DNA from: Opeltia flavorubescens
Lineage: Eukaryota; Ascomycota; Lecanoromycetes; Teloschistales; Teloschistaceae
DNA length: 64,000 bases
Direction: 5' to 3'
Assembly (NCBI GenBank): GCA_000442125.1
Contig: KE546965.1
Coordinates: 930,001-994,000 of the forward strand
Of this stretch, positions 21,217-30,936 are shown one piece after another. The translations under genes and the position numbers were made by a program. Below the pieces are notes generated by a model. That model was given only the letters and a program-made list of their open reading frames with translations, did not search any database and was not told the origin of the DNA. The first letter of the stretch is position 1. Each line of letters opens with the position of its first letter.

Positions 21217-23666
21217 TCATCCAGATCCTGTATTCATGCCTTGAGTTTTCGGATTGACATTGCCGAGCCAGACATCCCATTGCGCCCAATCGATAGCTTC
21301 ATCAGTAGGTTGATTAAGCCAATTTTCCGGAGTCAGCATGGGGTTTGTGTCCAAATTCATCATATCGGCCCCGTTGGCAAACAGGTTTTCGTCCAGAGCC
21401 TCATTAAGCCAGAATGCATCGTCTCCAGTCGCAAAACTTGCTTGATGAGTATTTATCGGTTGTTCTGAAATATTCAAGTGCTGCGGCTGAGGTTCAACAT
21501 GTGTATCTGTTGTACCAGATGTTGTAGCTAGCCATGCGTTGTTGTCATGGGTTATTGTAGAGTTCGTTTCCTGATAAGATTTCTCTCGTTCCTTACGTTT
21601 TGCGATCGCCGCCTCTTTCCTTGCTCTAGCTGCTTCTCGCTGTCCACTAAGCTTGTTAATGTAATCTGGTGGATGTGGGCACAATCCATTCTCTTTCGTC
21701 AGAGCAGCTACGCGGGCACTGTAAGCTTTCAGACACAGGTTTCCAATTGCTACGGAGATGGGTCTCTTGGTGCTCAATAACATTTCCAAGTTGTTCTCGT
21801 ACAGAGTATCGATGAGTTGCCAAGCTTTTATGGCATCTTGGTGGAGGGGATCAGCTCGAAGTGTATCCAAAATATGGATCACGGCATGCCATTGTATGAA
21901 GTAGGGTACGTTCCAGGCGAATCGCCGAAGCTGCGGGTTTGACTGCAGCATATTGTGTTGCTCCAAAAGCGCCATGACGACTCCCCAGACGAACTCTTGT
22001 TCAGACGCGGGTACCTGGTCCAGCTTGGCCCATCTGCGTGGATGATGAGCTATAAATCTGATGAGATTTGTGGAAAGACGGGCAACAAGCAGAATCAAGA
22101 ATTGTAACGGTTGACACGGATCGCAGAACCGCACATACTTCGTCTCAATCATATCTTCAAGCTTCTTAATAAATTCATCTTTGATCTTCAGATCGTCCAT
22201 GGCGCTATAGTCCTCTGTCGAGAATGCAGCTTTGTTCTCGACCTGCATTTTAACCCTTTGGCCGGCAGCAAAACTAGCCAAATCTGTTCTGAATACAATC
22301 CATAGCATCTCTGTGGGTCTGGTAGATTCAACAGGAGCTTGCTTCATTGTGGGATAAAGATCGCTGTCGTTAATGTTGGCAGGTCTCTTAGGTGTAGTCT
22401 CATCAATTTCGAAGTTTCGAAACTTGGCTTGACCACTTAATTCAGCTGCGCGGAATTCGTGCATCTTCAGCTGCCACCATATCCGTCGATGAAGCTCAGT
22501 CTCAAAGGGTGATAGGCCCAGCAAATCGCCATCGAGGCGCATACCCATCCCTTCTGCGACACGAATCGCAACACCGGTGAGACTCCACACAGCACGGGGT
22601 TCTTCATCGTCGCGAATTGCAAGGATGTGCAGAGCCAGTGCCTGCAGAACAACGATGCTCGTGGTGCTCATGAATTTTGCGCGTGCCAAAGCCGCTTTGG
22701 TAGCAGAAATGTAATAAGGAAGCAATTCAGCTCGCCTTTCTCCAGTGATACCTTCACATTCGTCATCCGAAATCGATACAACGGCCATGCTATAAATGGA
22801 AAACAATAAAGCCTCGAAACCTTTGGGGATACTCTCTACATTCGAGGCTGCCTTTTCAATTGCAGGCTGCAAACTTGGGACGTGCACAAGTTTCGAGAGA
22901 GGATTGACATTCTCCACAAATGTCTGCCATAAGCGATGGATGACATTGGCGGGAGGGNGCGAAAACGTAGGGCTGAGAATCTTCAAGCCCAAGACGTAGG
23001 CGAAACCATCATCCCGGCCTGCATCGTCGCTTGTCTCATCCGCTGAATCCTCTTCTGGCTCATCTTCGGCGTCGTGGATCTAAGCACCGTCAGCGATCGT
23101 GAAGTGGTACTGGAGCGACGCGTGAAAAGACTGACTTCTTCTGCCACTCTCGACCACAAGCTACTGTTGGAGAGTCAACTAATGTCACCAGATCTAATAG
23201 AAACTTCTTACTTATCCACGAGCTCTGTTCCCTTCCGTCCATGCACAATCATGGGTTTGAACAATGTTCCTTGTGGCCCAGACACAGTCGATGGCGGTGT
23301 CGGCATTTGCCACACCGTTCCAGATGCCTCTGAGCGATCGCTTTCGGACTGACGTTCATTTATTTGGGTACCGTCGATTTGGTCGGGGTCGATGCCTTTC
23401 TCCCGAAGTAGTGATTCATAATGCTTTAATTGTTGTTCAATCAGTTCATACTTGACATATTTTCGTTTTCTCTGAGCCGGTTTTGGAGGGCGGAAGATAC
23501 ACTGCACGCTATGTCTAGTGCAGGCACTACATGGGATTTGCCTGTCGCATTTGACTTTGCGCTCAGAACATCGGACGCAAGCGAAAGCGGATTTTCTGGG
23601 TAAACCATTCGAAGGTAATTGTGAAGGATTCGTTACAGGTTGAGACGAAGAAGAATTAGACCACAT
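21217..23666 (-). CDS. Zn2Cys6 transcription factor with fungal-specific regulatory domain
   Basis: Deduced exons are 23666-23212, 23163-23136 and 23079-21217, giving 781 residues. Introns of 48 and 56 nt have GTAAGA and GTCAGT donors. The binuclear zinc cluster is complete at residues 30-57 with spacing C-X2-C-X6-C-X5-C-X2-C-X6-C and basic residues K-V-K between cysteines 2 and 3. A basic linker and short coiled coil (about 70-95) follow. The acidic stretch encoded at 23079-22990 leads into the fungal-specific transcription factor domain (about residues 200-480), which includes R-I-W-W-Q-L-K-M-H-E. One N at 22958 leaves one residue undefined. It is divergent from a FAD monooxygenase gene with 412 nt between starts, so pathway-specific control of that gene is plausible but inferred. 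Confidence 0.88.
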
Positions 23667-24078
23667 GATAATGTAATAATGCTTATGTTTCGAGTCGCTG
23701 GCTAAGATGTATCTGTAGAGTCAGCTATGAGTTTTAGGCACAGGTTCTGTACAATGAATTTGTCTAAGTTGTACCCGCTGTGGTACAAAATATGAAGATG
23801 CGTAGCCAGGCTGCAGATTCTGGAGTGATGTAATCATCCGTTCCTGAAGCTAAGGTTTCAGCTCGGTGCGGAAGTAAACGAACTCGATACGTCGATGTCA
23901 AATCCCCGAACCGAGTCTAACCCAATTCATCCATCATATCTCGGGCCAACATGAATATCAGACCGAAGTCAATCAAGTCCGTCCATACATCATCATATCT
24001 ATAAAACCCCCCAGCAATCTCTAAAGATGAACTTAATCCCAGTCTATTCAGTCGCATCACCCCTATCCCAAAACTACA
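23667..24078. promoter_or_regulatory. Shared divergent promoter with paired CGG-N2-CGG elements
   Basis: The 412 nt lie between the start codons of the Zn2Cys6 regulator and the FAD monooxygenase. CGG-TG-CGG at 23864-23871 and CCG-AA-CCG at 23906-23913 form two CGG-N2-CGG direct repeats in opposite orientation, 34 nt apart. Zn2Cys6 proteins bind paired CGG triplets, so these are candidate operators. A TATA-like TATCTATAAAA lies near 23995-24005, about 75 nt before the monooxygenase start. Binding by the adjacent factor is inference. Confidence 0.45.
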
Positions 24079-25644
24079 ATGACTCAATCTCAATTCTACG
24101 ACGTGATAATCGCCGGAGCAGGCCCAGTCGGCCTCTTCCTCGCCTGCGAACTAGCCCTTGCCAAAACCTCTGTATTAGTCCTCGAATCTAGTCCCACGGC
24201 AGAATCACCCTGGAAGTTACTGCCCCTGGGCCGACGAAACCTCAACACGCCATCTATCGAGACCTTCTACCGGCGCAGAATGCTGGAGAAGGTATTTGAC
24301 ACCAGCGAACGACCTTCGCATCACGAAAAGAAGCCCGGCTTTCAATTCGGAGGCCATTTCGCTGGTATTGCCCTTAATGCCAATAAGTTAGACTTGGATC
24401 GCTGGAAGTACCGTCTCCAGGGGCCATCTCTAATCCCAGGGCATGCGACCATTGATAGGATTGAAAGTGTACTTATTGAACGTGCTGAAAGCCTAGGCGT
24501 GACTATTCTTCGTGGTCACGGCGTCATCAAGTTTTCACAAGTTGACAGTAGCGTCACGGTCGAAGCCGGAGAAGAAGACCGCTCATTCAGCGGCAGATAT
24601 CTCGTGGGATGTGACGGCGGGCGAAGCATAGTTCGCAAAGCGGCAGGCTTCGACTTCATCGGGACAGAAGCCAAATTCACCGGCTATGCTGTGAAATGCG
24701 ACTTCGAGCATCCCGAAAACTTGAAGATGGGTTTCCACGTCACAAAAGCCGGACTGTACATCAACGGCGGCCCAAATGTCTTGTACATGACCGACTTCGA
24801 CAGTGGCGCCTTCGACCGCTCACAGGAAATCACCCAAGAACGTGTGCAAGGTATCTTAGACCGAGTATCCGGAAGGACAGACATGAAGATATCGAGGATG
24901 TACCTCGCATCCTCATTCACGGACAGATGCAAGCAAACAACTACTTACCGAAAAGGCCGCGTTCTTCTCGCTGGCGACGCCGCACATATCCACGGACCTG
25001 TAGGATCTCAAGGTCTGAATCTTGGACTCGGCGACGCCATGAACTTAGGCTGGAAGCTCGCCGCCACAATCCGACAGGAGGGATTGGCCAATAAAACAGG
25101 GGCATGGGTAAACCTAACACTCCTCGACACATACGAGAGTGAACGTCATCCCATCGGCGCATGGGTACTCGAGTGGACGCGGACGCAAGTCATGATGCTA
25201 TCGCCAGATCCATACGGACAAGCAATCCAGGGCCTGATTCGCGATATCATCGACACTGATGATGGGACGAACATGCTTCTCGGCCGTCATTGGGGTTTGT
25301 CCCAGCGGTATAAGCTTGGTGAGAGCGCGGCGCATGCTCATCCGCTTGTTGGGTGCAGTGCGCCAGATTTTGAGCTAGATGATGGCTCGAGGCTGGGTCC
25401 CAAGCTGGAAGGAGGCCGAGGGTTGCTGGTCAATTTTGAGGATGACACGGTTTTCAGAAATCTGATTGTTGACGGTAAGTACAAGACCATGATCGAATAC
25501 GTTGGGATGGGGGCAAAAGATACGCGTGGCCTTCGCGCCTTGTTGATTCGACCCGATGGGATTGTTGCCTGGGTGGCAGAACAAGATGCAAAGCCGGATG
25601 TAGAAGCAGCCAGGGCGGCGCTCGAGCAGTGGTTCGGAATCTGA
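24079..25644 (+). CDS. FAD-dependent aromatic hydroxylase / monooxygenase
   Basis: Intronless frame of 521 residues. It belongs to the class A flavoprotein monooxygenases (PF01494), which hydroxylate aromatic or polyketide substrates with NAD(P)H and O2. The FAD-binding G-A-G-P-V-G motif is at residues 13-18. The D-G motif (V-G-C-D-G-G-R-S) is near 175, and the second FAD motif G-D-A-A-H-I-H-G-P-V-G-S-Q-G-L-N near 298. The C-terminal 100 residues have the thioredoxin-like fold sequence style (S-A-P-D-F-E-L-D-D-G) typical of the phenol hydroxylase/PgaE-like subgroup. Length is normal and all cofactor motifs look intact. It is preceded by a shared promoter with a Zn2Cys6 regulator. No polyketide synthase or other pathway gene is visible, so the substrate is unknown. 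Confidence 0.9.
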   Translation: MTQSQFYDVIIAGAGPVGLFLACELALAKTSVLVLESSPTAESPWKLLPLGRRNLNTPSIETFYRRRMLEKVFDTSERPSHHEKKPGFQFGGHFAGIALNANKLDLDRWKYRLQGPSLIPGHATIDRIESVLIERAESLGVTILRGHGVIKFSQVDSSVTVEAGEEDRSFSGRYLVGCDGGRSIVRKAAGFDFIGTEAKFTGYAVKCDFEHPENLKMGFHVTKAGLYINGGPNVLYMTDFDSGAFDRSQEITQERVQGILDRVSGRTDMKISRMYLASSFTDRCKQTTTYRKGRVLLAGDAAHIHGPVGSQGLNLGLGDAMNLGWKLAATIRQEGLANKTGAWVNLTLLDTYESERHPIGAWVLEWTRTQVMMLSPDPYGQAIQGLIRDIIDTDDGTNMLLGRHWGLSQRYKLGESAAHAHPLVGCSAPDFELDDGSRLGPKLEGGRGLLVNFEDDTVFRNLIVDGKYKTMIEYVGMGAKDTRGLRALLIRPDGIVAWVAEQDAKPDVEAARAALEQWFGI

Positions 25645-25990
25645 CTATCGATATTTAGGCGTATGAAATGACCTATTTCGTCATGGATGCAACCATTTCT
25701 CGAGAAAGGCTCCCATCTGTTGCTGTAAATTATGCTTTTTTTGGGTAGGTGACAGACGATATTGATAAAAAAACTTAGAATCCCTGATATTGCTGAGAGG
25801 TTATCACTACAACTCGTCGAGTTGGCTATGTAGACCAAAACCTACAGATTGGGATCCCGGAAGAGGTAGATTAACACGTGACGTCTTGCTCTCCTGCACG
25901 CCCCTTGCATACGGCCTGGTTGGAACTTCTCAATCGCGTCGTCCACTTTCCCTACTATCTTGCCAGAAGATCACGTAGCTCTTCTGATTC
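25645..25990 (+). promoter_or_regulatory. Upstream region of coiled-coil gene A with direct-repeat element
   Basis: Contains the element at 25891-25916, whose core reads GCACGCC-CCTT-GCATACG followed by GCC, 75 nt before the start of the next frame. Two related copies occur upstream of the two other TM/coiled-coil genes at a similar distance. An 11-nt period places the half-sites on one face of the helix. Confidence 0.55.
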
Positions 25991-26383
25991 ATGATCTATC
26001 TGATCATCGCCTTCCTCACCGGCCTCAGCCTCGGTCGTTATCTCAACCCGAAACACCCCATCATGGTAGCATTCAAAGACAATGACCGAAAGGAGCACCA
26101 GAATGGTGAAAGGACGGACTCATCGGAACTTGCATCAAGCACAACCGATCCGAAAGGCCAGATAGAGGGCATGGAAACACAAATCGAGCTCCTGAAACTA
26201 GAGATCGTAAGGAAGAAATTGGAGCAGCAGCTAAAGCAGGAACAACTGAAGTTGGAAAACCTAGCGAGAGGGGTAAGCGCAGCCCGAGATACCCCTCCAA
26301 GCGTACCTCATCGGGTTCTTTCATATCTGCTGACAAGTGAGCAAAGTATACTCGAACTGAAAGATTCATCTCCACAATCGTGA
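25991..26383 (+). CDS. Small TM plus coiled-coil protein, family member A
   Basis: A 130-residue frame. Residues 1-17 form a single hydrophobic segment (M-I-Y-L-I-I-A-F-L-T-G-L), then a polar linker. A heptad-rich coiled coil at about 58-93 is dominated by L, E, Q and K (E-L-L-K-L-E-I-V-R-K-K-L). The tail after residue 93 follows an in-frame GTAAGC at about 26272 that could be an intron donor, so the true C-terminus may differ. The segment at 26399-26500 and a frame at 26559-26702 are candidate later exons. It shares architecture and an upstream direct-repeat element with members B and C. Function unknown. The hydrophobic end could be a membrane anchor or an uncleaved signal. Confidence 0.5.
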   Translation: MIYLIIAFLTGLSLGRYLNPKHPIMVAFKDNDRKEHQNGERTDSSELASSTTDPKGQIEGMETQIELLKLEIVRKKLEQQLKQEQLKLENLARGVSAARDTPPSVPHRVLSYLLTSEQSILELKDSSPQS

Positions 26384-27005
26384 TAACGACATTCCTACTT
26401 GCTATATTCTTACCTCCCTTTTTTGAAGGGGTTCGGGGTGAAATCAAAGCCAGGCAAACCGGTAGCTAAGGGATCGTGGTTCGGATCCGAAGGCGATTAT
26501 GCGCAAATTTGTTGGTACTATGTGATATCAGAAAATAATCGATCAGCACATCAATTCAATGGAGAAAAGCCGCATGAAACTCGCAGATGGTGGTCGATAT
26601 AGAATTGTATACGATTTTCTCAACGCTGGACCTTTTGCGAAGCCCAGTACAAAAGCTGAAGCAATGGTCCTCGACGCGAATGATGAACTGTGCTGTACAT
26701 GATGCTGTCTGAATTGGATTCGTACGAACTTAACCAAAAAGGGTCAAGATCCTGCTATTTCTGATCAATAATCAGCATTCGAAATCTTCGGGCGGACTGA
26801 TGAAGCGCTCCAAGCTCTTGCATTCATCCGCTGTGATTATCCCGCCGTTGATGGAGGAAGCTGTGGAACTCGAGATTATACTGGAGGTAAAAGTGCATGT
26901 GACCCGTCTCTTTCCCTGACCAGCATACCCCTTGCATACCGCCACTTTCACCCCGTTTTCGCCCCTTCGAGCACTTCGTCTCTTTCTCTCTCTCTCTACC
27001 ATACA
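26384..27005 (+). other. Downstream of member A: possible extra exons and element copy 2
   Basis: A 32-nt stretch at 26460-26491 matches 27481-27512 downstream of member B at 25 of 32 positions by my hand alignment. A 47-residue frame at 26559-26702 (L-A-D-G-G-R-Y-R-I-V-Y-D-F) has a coding look and may be a 3' exon of gene A. Element copy 2, with perfect core GCATACC-CCTT-GCATACC followed by GCC, lies at about 26921-26943, 63 nt before the member B start. A CT-repeat tract at about 26978-26998 precedes that ATG. Confidence 0.4.
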
Positions 27006-27329
27006 ATGGCATCCAATCCTCTCCAAGATTTACTCTATCTCACCTCAATATTCGCAACGGTCGCCGTCGCCATATCTATATTGCGACCACAACTCCAAGA
27101 ACATAGGGTCATCAACGAGTCTGAAGGAAGCGACCGAAAAGAGCAGTATGGGTTCAGGGACTCCGAAGTCGCGATTGTCGACATAAAGTTACAGCTCTGG
27201 GAGAGCCAACGAGAGAACGGGAGACTGAAAGATAAGCTGGAGCAATTGATCAAGGAGCGGCAGACAATGGAGGAGCAGCTGAAACTCGAGCGTGCGAAGG
27301 TAGAGGAGGTTTCAAAGAAGGTTTGTTAG
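27006..27329 (+). CDS. Small TM plus coiled-coil protein, family member B
   Basis: A 107-residue frame. One hydrophobic segment lies at about residues 8-26 (L-L-Y-L-T-S-I-F-A-T-V-A-V-A-I-S-I-L), followed by a polar linker with S-D-R-K-E. A long coiled coil covers about 57-105 and includes L-W-E-S-Q-R-E-N-G-R-L-K-D-K-L-E. It aligns over most of its length with member C: both have a Y-L-T motif in the TM, a V-D-x-x-x-x-Q-x-W motif, an R-Q-x-x-E-x-Q-L motif and an A-x-V near the end. The frame stops just after K-K at a GTTTGT that could be a donor, so later exons are possible. The direct-repeat element lies 63 nt before the ATG. Function unknown. Confidence 0.55.
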   Translation: MASNPLQDLLYLTSIFATVAVAISILRPQLQEHRVINESEGSDRKEQYGFRDSEVAIVDIKLQLWESQRENGRLKDKLEQLIKERQTMEEQLKLERAKVEEVSKKVC

Positions 27330-29021
27330 TGGTACTTCTCTCCTGTCTGAATGCGCGTACTGACGAGCCCAGAATGATCGATGTTTTTACATCTTCGTGG
27401 CTTTGCTCATTGTGTATTTACCTCTTTTCGTATTCACTTTCAGTTGAATGCAAACATCCAGCAGGTCTTTGCAATTTGGGCGGTAGCCCAAGGTTGATGG
27501 TTCAGATCCGAAACACTTGCCTGTAAAGTTGGGATTGCACGGCCGCGTCGTCTTCCTGATGCCGGTTTGAATAGGACAGTGACAGAACAGCTTCTCTACA
27601 AGTCGCCTATTATCGAATCCTTAAACTTCAACTTTGCATTCACGCGTCTAAGAGCGATCCTGTAAGCTCCAGATGATCTGTCCCAAACCAAGCCATTGAG
27701 TGCTGGCAGTGTGTACAACCGGGTTTGTAAGATAAAAAGAGTGATCAGCTCGTGGCCAATATGCATAAGCCCTCGCAATGATCAATGCTCTTCTAATCGC
27801 CGTTGGTATTGACGGCCTGCTGTCAAAAGTCCTCCTTCATATAGCCAGGCGTCACAGTCTCGCCATCTCACCACCGACCTCGTTTAAGGTCAAATAAGTG
27901 ATACTTCAGATGTTCAGCCTCTAGTTCAAGAGCTGAGCTGGTCTCGTGTGAAGTATTATCGGAGAGGATCGATCCCAGCTTGTCAACTGTGCCTCAAAGG
28001 TGTCAGTAGTCCATGCGTGTCTTCTAGAACAAGATCAGCCGGCTTGATTAAGGTCTTAGATCAGCCTGTGACTGTCAGAGGTACATATGCACGGCTACAC
28101 GAGGTGGACTGGTTGCATGTTGTCTGTGCTCTGTGAGAGCAGCGAACTATCGAGGTAGTACAGCAAGGAACATCGTATTCTTCAGGAGATAGACTTGAAG
28201 TATGTTGTTGATAGAGATTTAATGGCTAACAAAACTACTAGGCGAGGTCTCTGGCTACAAGCCATATGACGACGAAAAAAGTTGGTCTAATGGTCTGCAC
28301 CGTCTGAGAGCGTCTACCCGAAATTTACCCGTTCCACTAGACTACTCTTGTACATCACCTGCCATGCCCAAGACCGTGGCATCAAGTCGAAGGGGAAATA
28401 ACTCGACTTTAAGTATTCTTGAGAGCAGAAGCAGGAATTTATGGTTTATAGCTCGGCAAACAGATCATTCAATGATCGAATTGTTTACCCAGATATTTTC
28501 GGCTACAACCAAGATTGTGAGGCTTGTCAAAACCGTTTGATCCCATGCTGTACTTATCAAGCCGATCCATTCTAGACACTATCAGAGATGACAACCAAGA
28601 AGGAGACATTTGAGCATTCAATTCAGTGTTCTGGACATCCAGCTTTAGCATCGTGAAAATGTAAAGAAAACTTGAACAATATATGTTAATTGTTTCACGT
28701 GCCGAAGGCAAATTGCTGTTGCAACTGACCGTACGGGAAGCAGATTTGCGCGCGGATCTTGATACGTTGGGCGTGTTAAAGCAGCCTGCTGTTGCTTTAA
28801 GCTATACTTGAATTGTATCAGAGAAGGCGAGAAAAGTCAAAGTCACCAAAGCGCCATGTCTTCATTACGGCTGATCACTTCATCTGACAAAGGCAGCCCT
28901 GCAGTTCAAGATTCCAAAAAAGGATGTCCATTCTCTTACCTGCATACCCCTTGCATGCCGCCCCACCAGGCTTCAAAAGTTTTCAACCTTCCAGAGACTT
29001 GAACTTACCCTCTAACACACA
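27330..29021 (+). other. Gene-poor interval with element copy 3
   Basis: The segment 27481-27512 repeats the motif found downstream of member A. A frame in 27500-27660 reads coding-like (I-A-R-P-R-R-L-P-D-A-G-L) but has a stop just upstream. Element copy 3, core GCATACC-CCTT-GCATGCC followed by GCC, lies at 28938-28962, 60 nt before the member C start. The rest (27700-28800) shows no supported gene. Confidence 0.4.
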
Positions 29022-29342
29022 ATGGCCTTTCACTCCCGTATCCGAAAGACGTTCTATCTTACCACGGTGTCCGTGACATTTGTTGGCGTCAGCTTCTATC
29101 TTCTTCCAAAGGACTTAGGGCAGAAGACTCTCAAAAGGCTGGATGGAATCAGGCTAAGGGGCAATAAAGGTCTCATCGGCTCCAAATTCGAAGTAGACAA
29201 GATGAGATCACAGATCTGGCGGTACCAGTCTGACAACAATGGCTTGCAAGGCAGACTGGAGGAATCTAGGAAGCAACGACAGTTGCTGGAGCAGCAGCTG
29301 GAACGAGCGAACGCTACTGTGAAATACCTCCCAGAAGGCTAA
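29022..29342 (+). CDS. Small TM plus coiled-coil protein, family member C
   Basis: A 106-residue frame closely related in layout to member B: basic N-terminus (H-S-R-I-R-K), one hydrophobic segment at about 11-28 (Y-L-T-T-V-S-V-T-F-V-G-V-S-F-Y-L-L), linker, and a coiled coil at about 57-100 with R-Q-L-L-E-Q-Q-L-E-R-A. The positive-inside rule suggests an N-in, C-out single-pass protein, or a tail domain in the lumen. The start is the first ATG after a CT-rich and ACACA-rich leader. The upstream direct-repeat element is well conserved. Function unknown. This is the third tandem copy and the most diverged in the linker. Confidence 0.55.
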   Translation: MAFHSRIRKTFYLTTVSVTFVGVSFYLLPKDLGQKTLKRLDGIRLRGNKGLIGSKFEVDKMRSQIWRYQSDNNGLQGRLEESRKQRQLLEQQLERANATVKYLPEG

Positions 29343-30936
29343 GAGTCCGATTACTGACAAGTCTAGCCTGGTCCGATTACGACGACTTTCCTCCTCATCC
29401 TTCGTATGCTACCAGACCTCGTCATCGGGGCTATGTCTTTTATGACAATGCTTCTCATAAAGATCAATATGAATAAAATTGAGGCGCGGGCAGCAAAGAT
29501 CAAAGAAGAAGCCGAGAAGCTATGAAGAATAAGAGTATGACACAGCCTTTGATCACCAAATTGTATTCTAGGGAATCTCCTCTCCATGGGAAATAGATGC
29601 ACCGTGGGTGATATCGACAATCTCCTAGCTTCAGACATCGTTAGGTCGTTAAATGGTGCTAAAGAGTTCTATGAAACCATACATAAAACCTCAATCGTGA
29701 ATGAAATAGAGGAACACCTTGATGACCACTCTCGTGATTTAGACAACCCTGACAGTATCTGAACTGCCGAGCAAATGGCACAAGACGTCGGAATTGATAT
29801 GTATCGTTCGCTGCAACATCGGAAAGACGATGACATTAGAGATAGTTAATATTAAGCTCACGTAGGCCTGGCTCAGTATGACCATACATCGCTCTAGTCA
29901 CCGTTGTTGAGATCACATACGGGTTTTTCTAGCATTTAAAGCCGCATATCAATAAATCCACAGGCGCCGATCAAGAAGACTGCCCCAAGGAGTAGATTCG
30001 TTGACAAAGATCACTCTAGGCGGGCTCGCAGCATTTCCAGGGAATCATATTCCTTTGAATGCGCGCGGATCTCGCAATTATGGGCGACGCTCCTAGACAG
30101 GCTCTTTCAGGAGCTTAGTGGTGTCAGACGTGCTGCAGCAGTCAATCATCCTGAATTGTTGCTGGGACCTGTCATTTGGTGGTCAAGACTATGCTGAAGC
30201 TCTCATTCACCCATATGCCAAAAAAATGTAGGCGCAGATGGTCCATTGACTATAAAAATCATTTATGTGTGAGATCCATCAATCAGGAAAGTGCCAAGGC
30301 TTCACTCTCGATTAGGCATGCTAGGCATGAGGAGGCTCTTGCCTTGGATCTTGGCAGCACGCGAGCAGGACAATCAAATCAACTCAATTTTCAACAACAC
30401 AAAATTGTTTGGAACGTTTGATATTTTCCGAAGGCTTCGATCTGAGAAATTCAGTAGAAGTCACGTCTTCCTAGAGTACTCTGCTTGACTTCTAGGATGA
30501 ATCTAGGCAAAGGCGTTTGGTGACGTTTGGCCTGTTCACGAACCTTATCTTTGTTTACGGTGGCTCTGAGAGATGGTAGCGGGTCAAAACTCTCACCAAG
30601 GTCCATATTTTGTCTTGATTTATCATTGAAAATGCTGGTGTGACTTCACTAGCTTTGTGGTAGCGGCTCAAGGTACCTTCCTCTTTCGACTCTTGCGTCA
30701 CCGCCAGTCATGTCACCCCGCTTTCTGACTGCTAGAGCTGCTGCAGGTACGTCCGAGATGCGGTAGGTCGGCCAGCAATGGCTCGAATGGGTAGGTACAA
30801 AGCTCACTGTCTTGCTCACGGCGCATGGAACCTTCTATATCTTGGCGTGATCTCTTCGCTTTTCAATCTCCAGCCAAGAAACTTTCCGTACTGGTATTTT
30901 ACTTTTTGGTTCTTTGCTTTCGTAGTCATATCATCA
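29343..30936 (+). pseudogene. Decayed coding relics between member C and the S28 peptidase
   Basis: A 58-residue frame at 29586-29762 (M-G-N-R-C-T-V-G-D-I-D-N-L) continues in the same frame past a TGA as T-A-E-Q-M-A-Q-D-V-G-I-D-M-Y. Around 30090-30480 coding-like segments in two frames alternate (N-H-P-E-L-L-L-G-P-V-I-W-W-S-R-L-C, then S-I-D-Y-K-N-H), implying at least one frame change. A short frame ending at 29525 also has a hydrophobic segment followed by a charged helix. No family is recognised. The last 150 nt before 30937 have several upstream ATGs. Confidence 0.35.

Noticed and set aside
27460-27530. GGTTC-type sequence resembling a tRNA B box
   Set aside because: No matching A box, acceptor stem or anticodon arm at proper spacing; the similar sequence near 26470 is explained by duplication.
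30778-30936. Upstream in-frame start for the S28 peptidase
   Set aside because: Would place 53 residues before a good signal peptide; the ATG at 30937 gives a standard secreted precursor.
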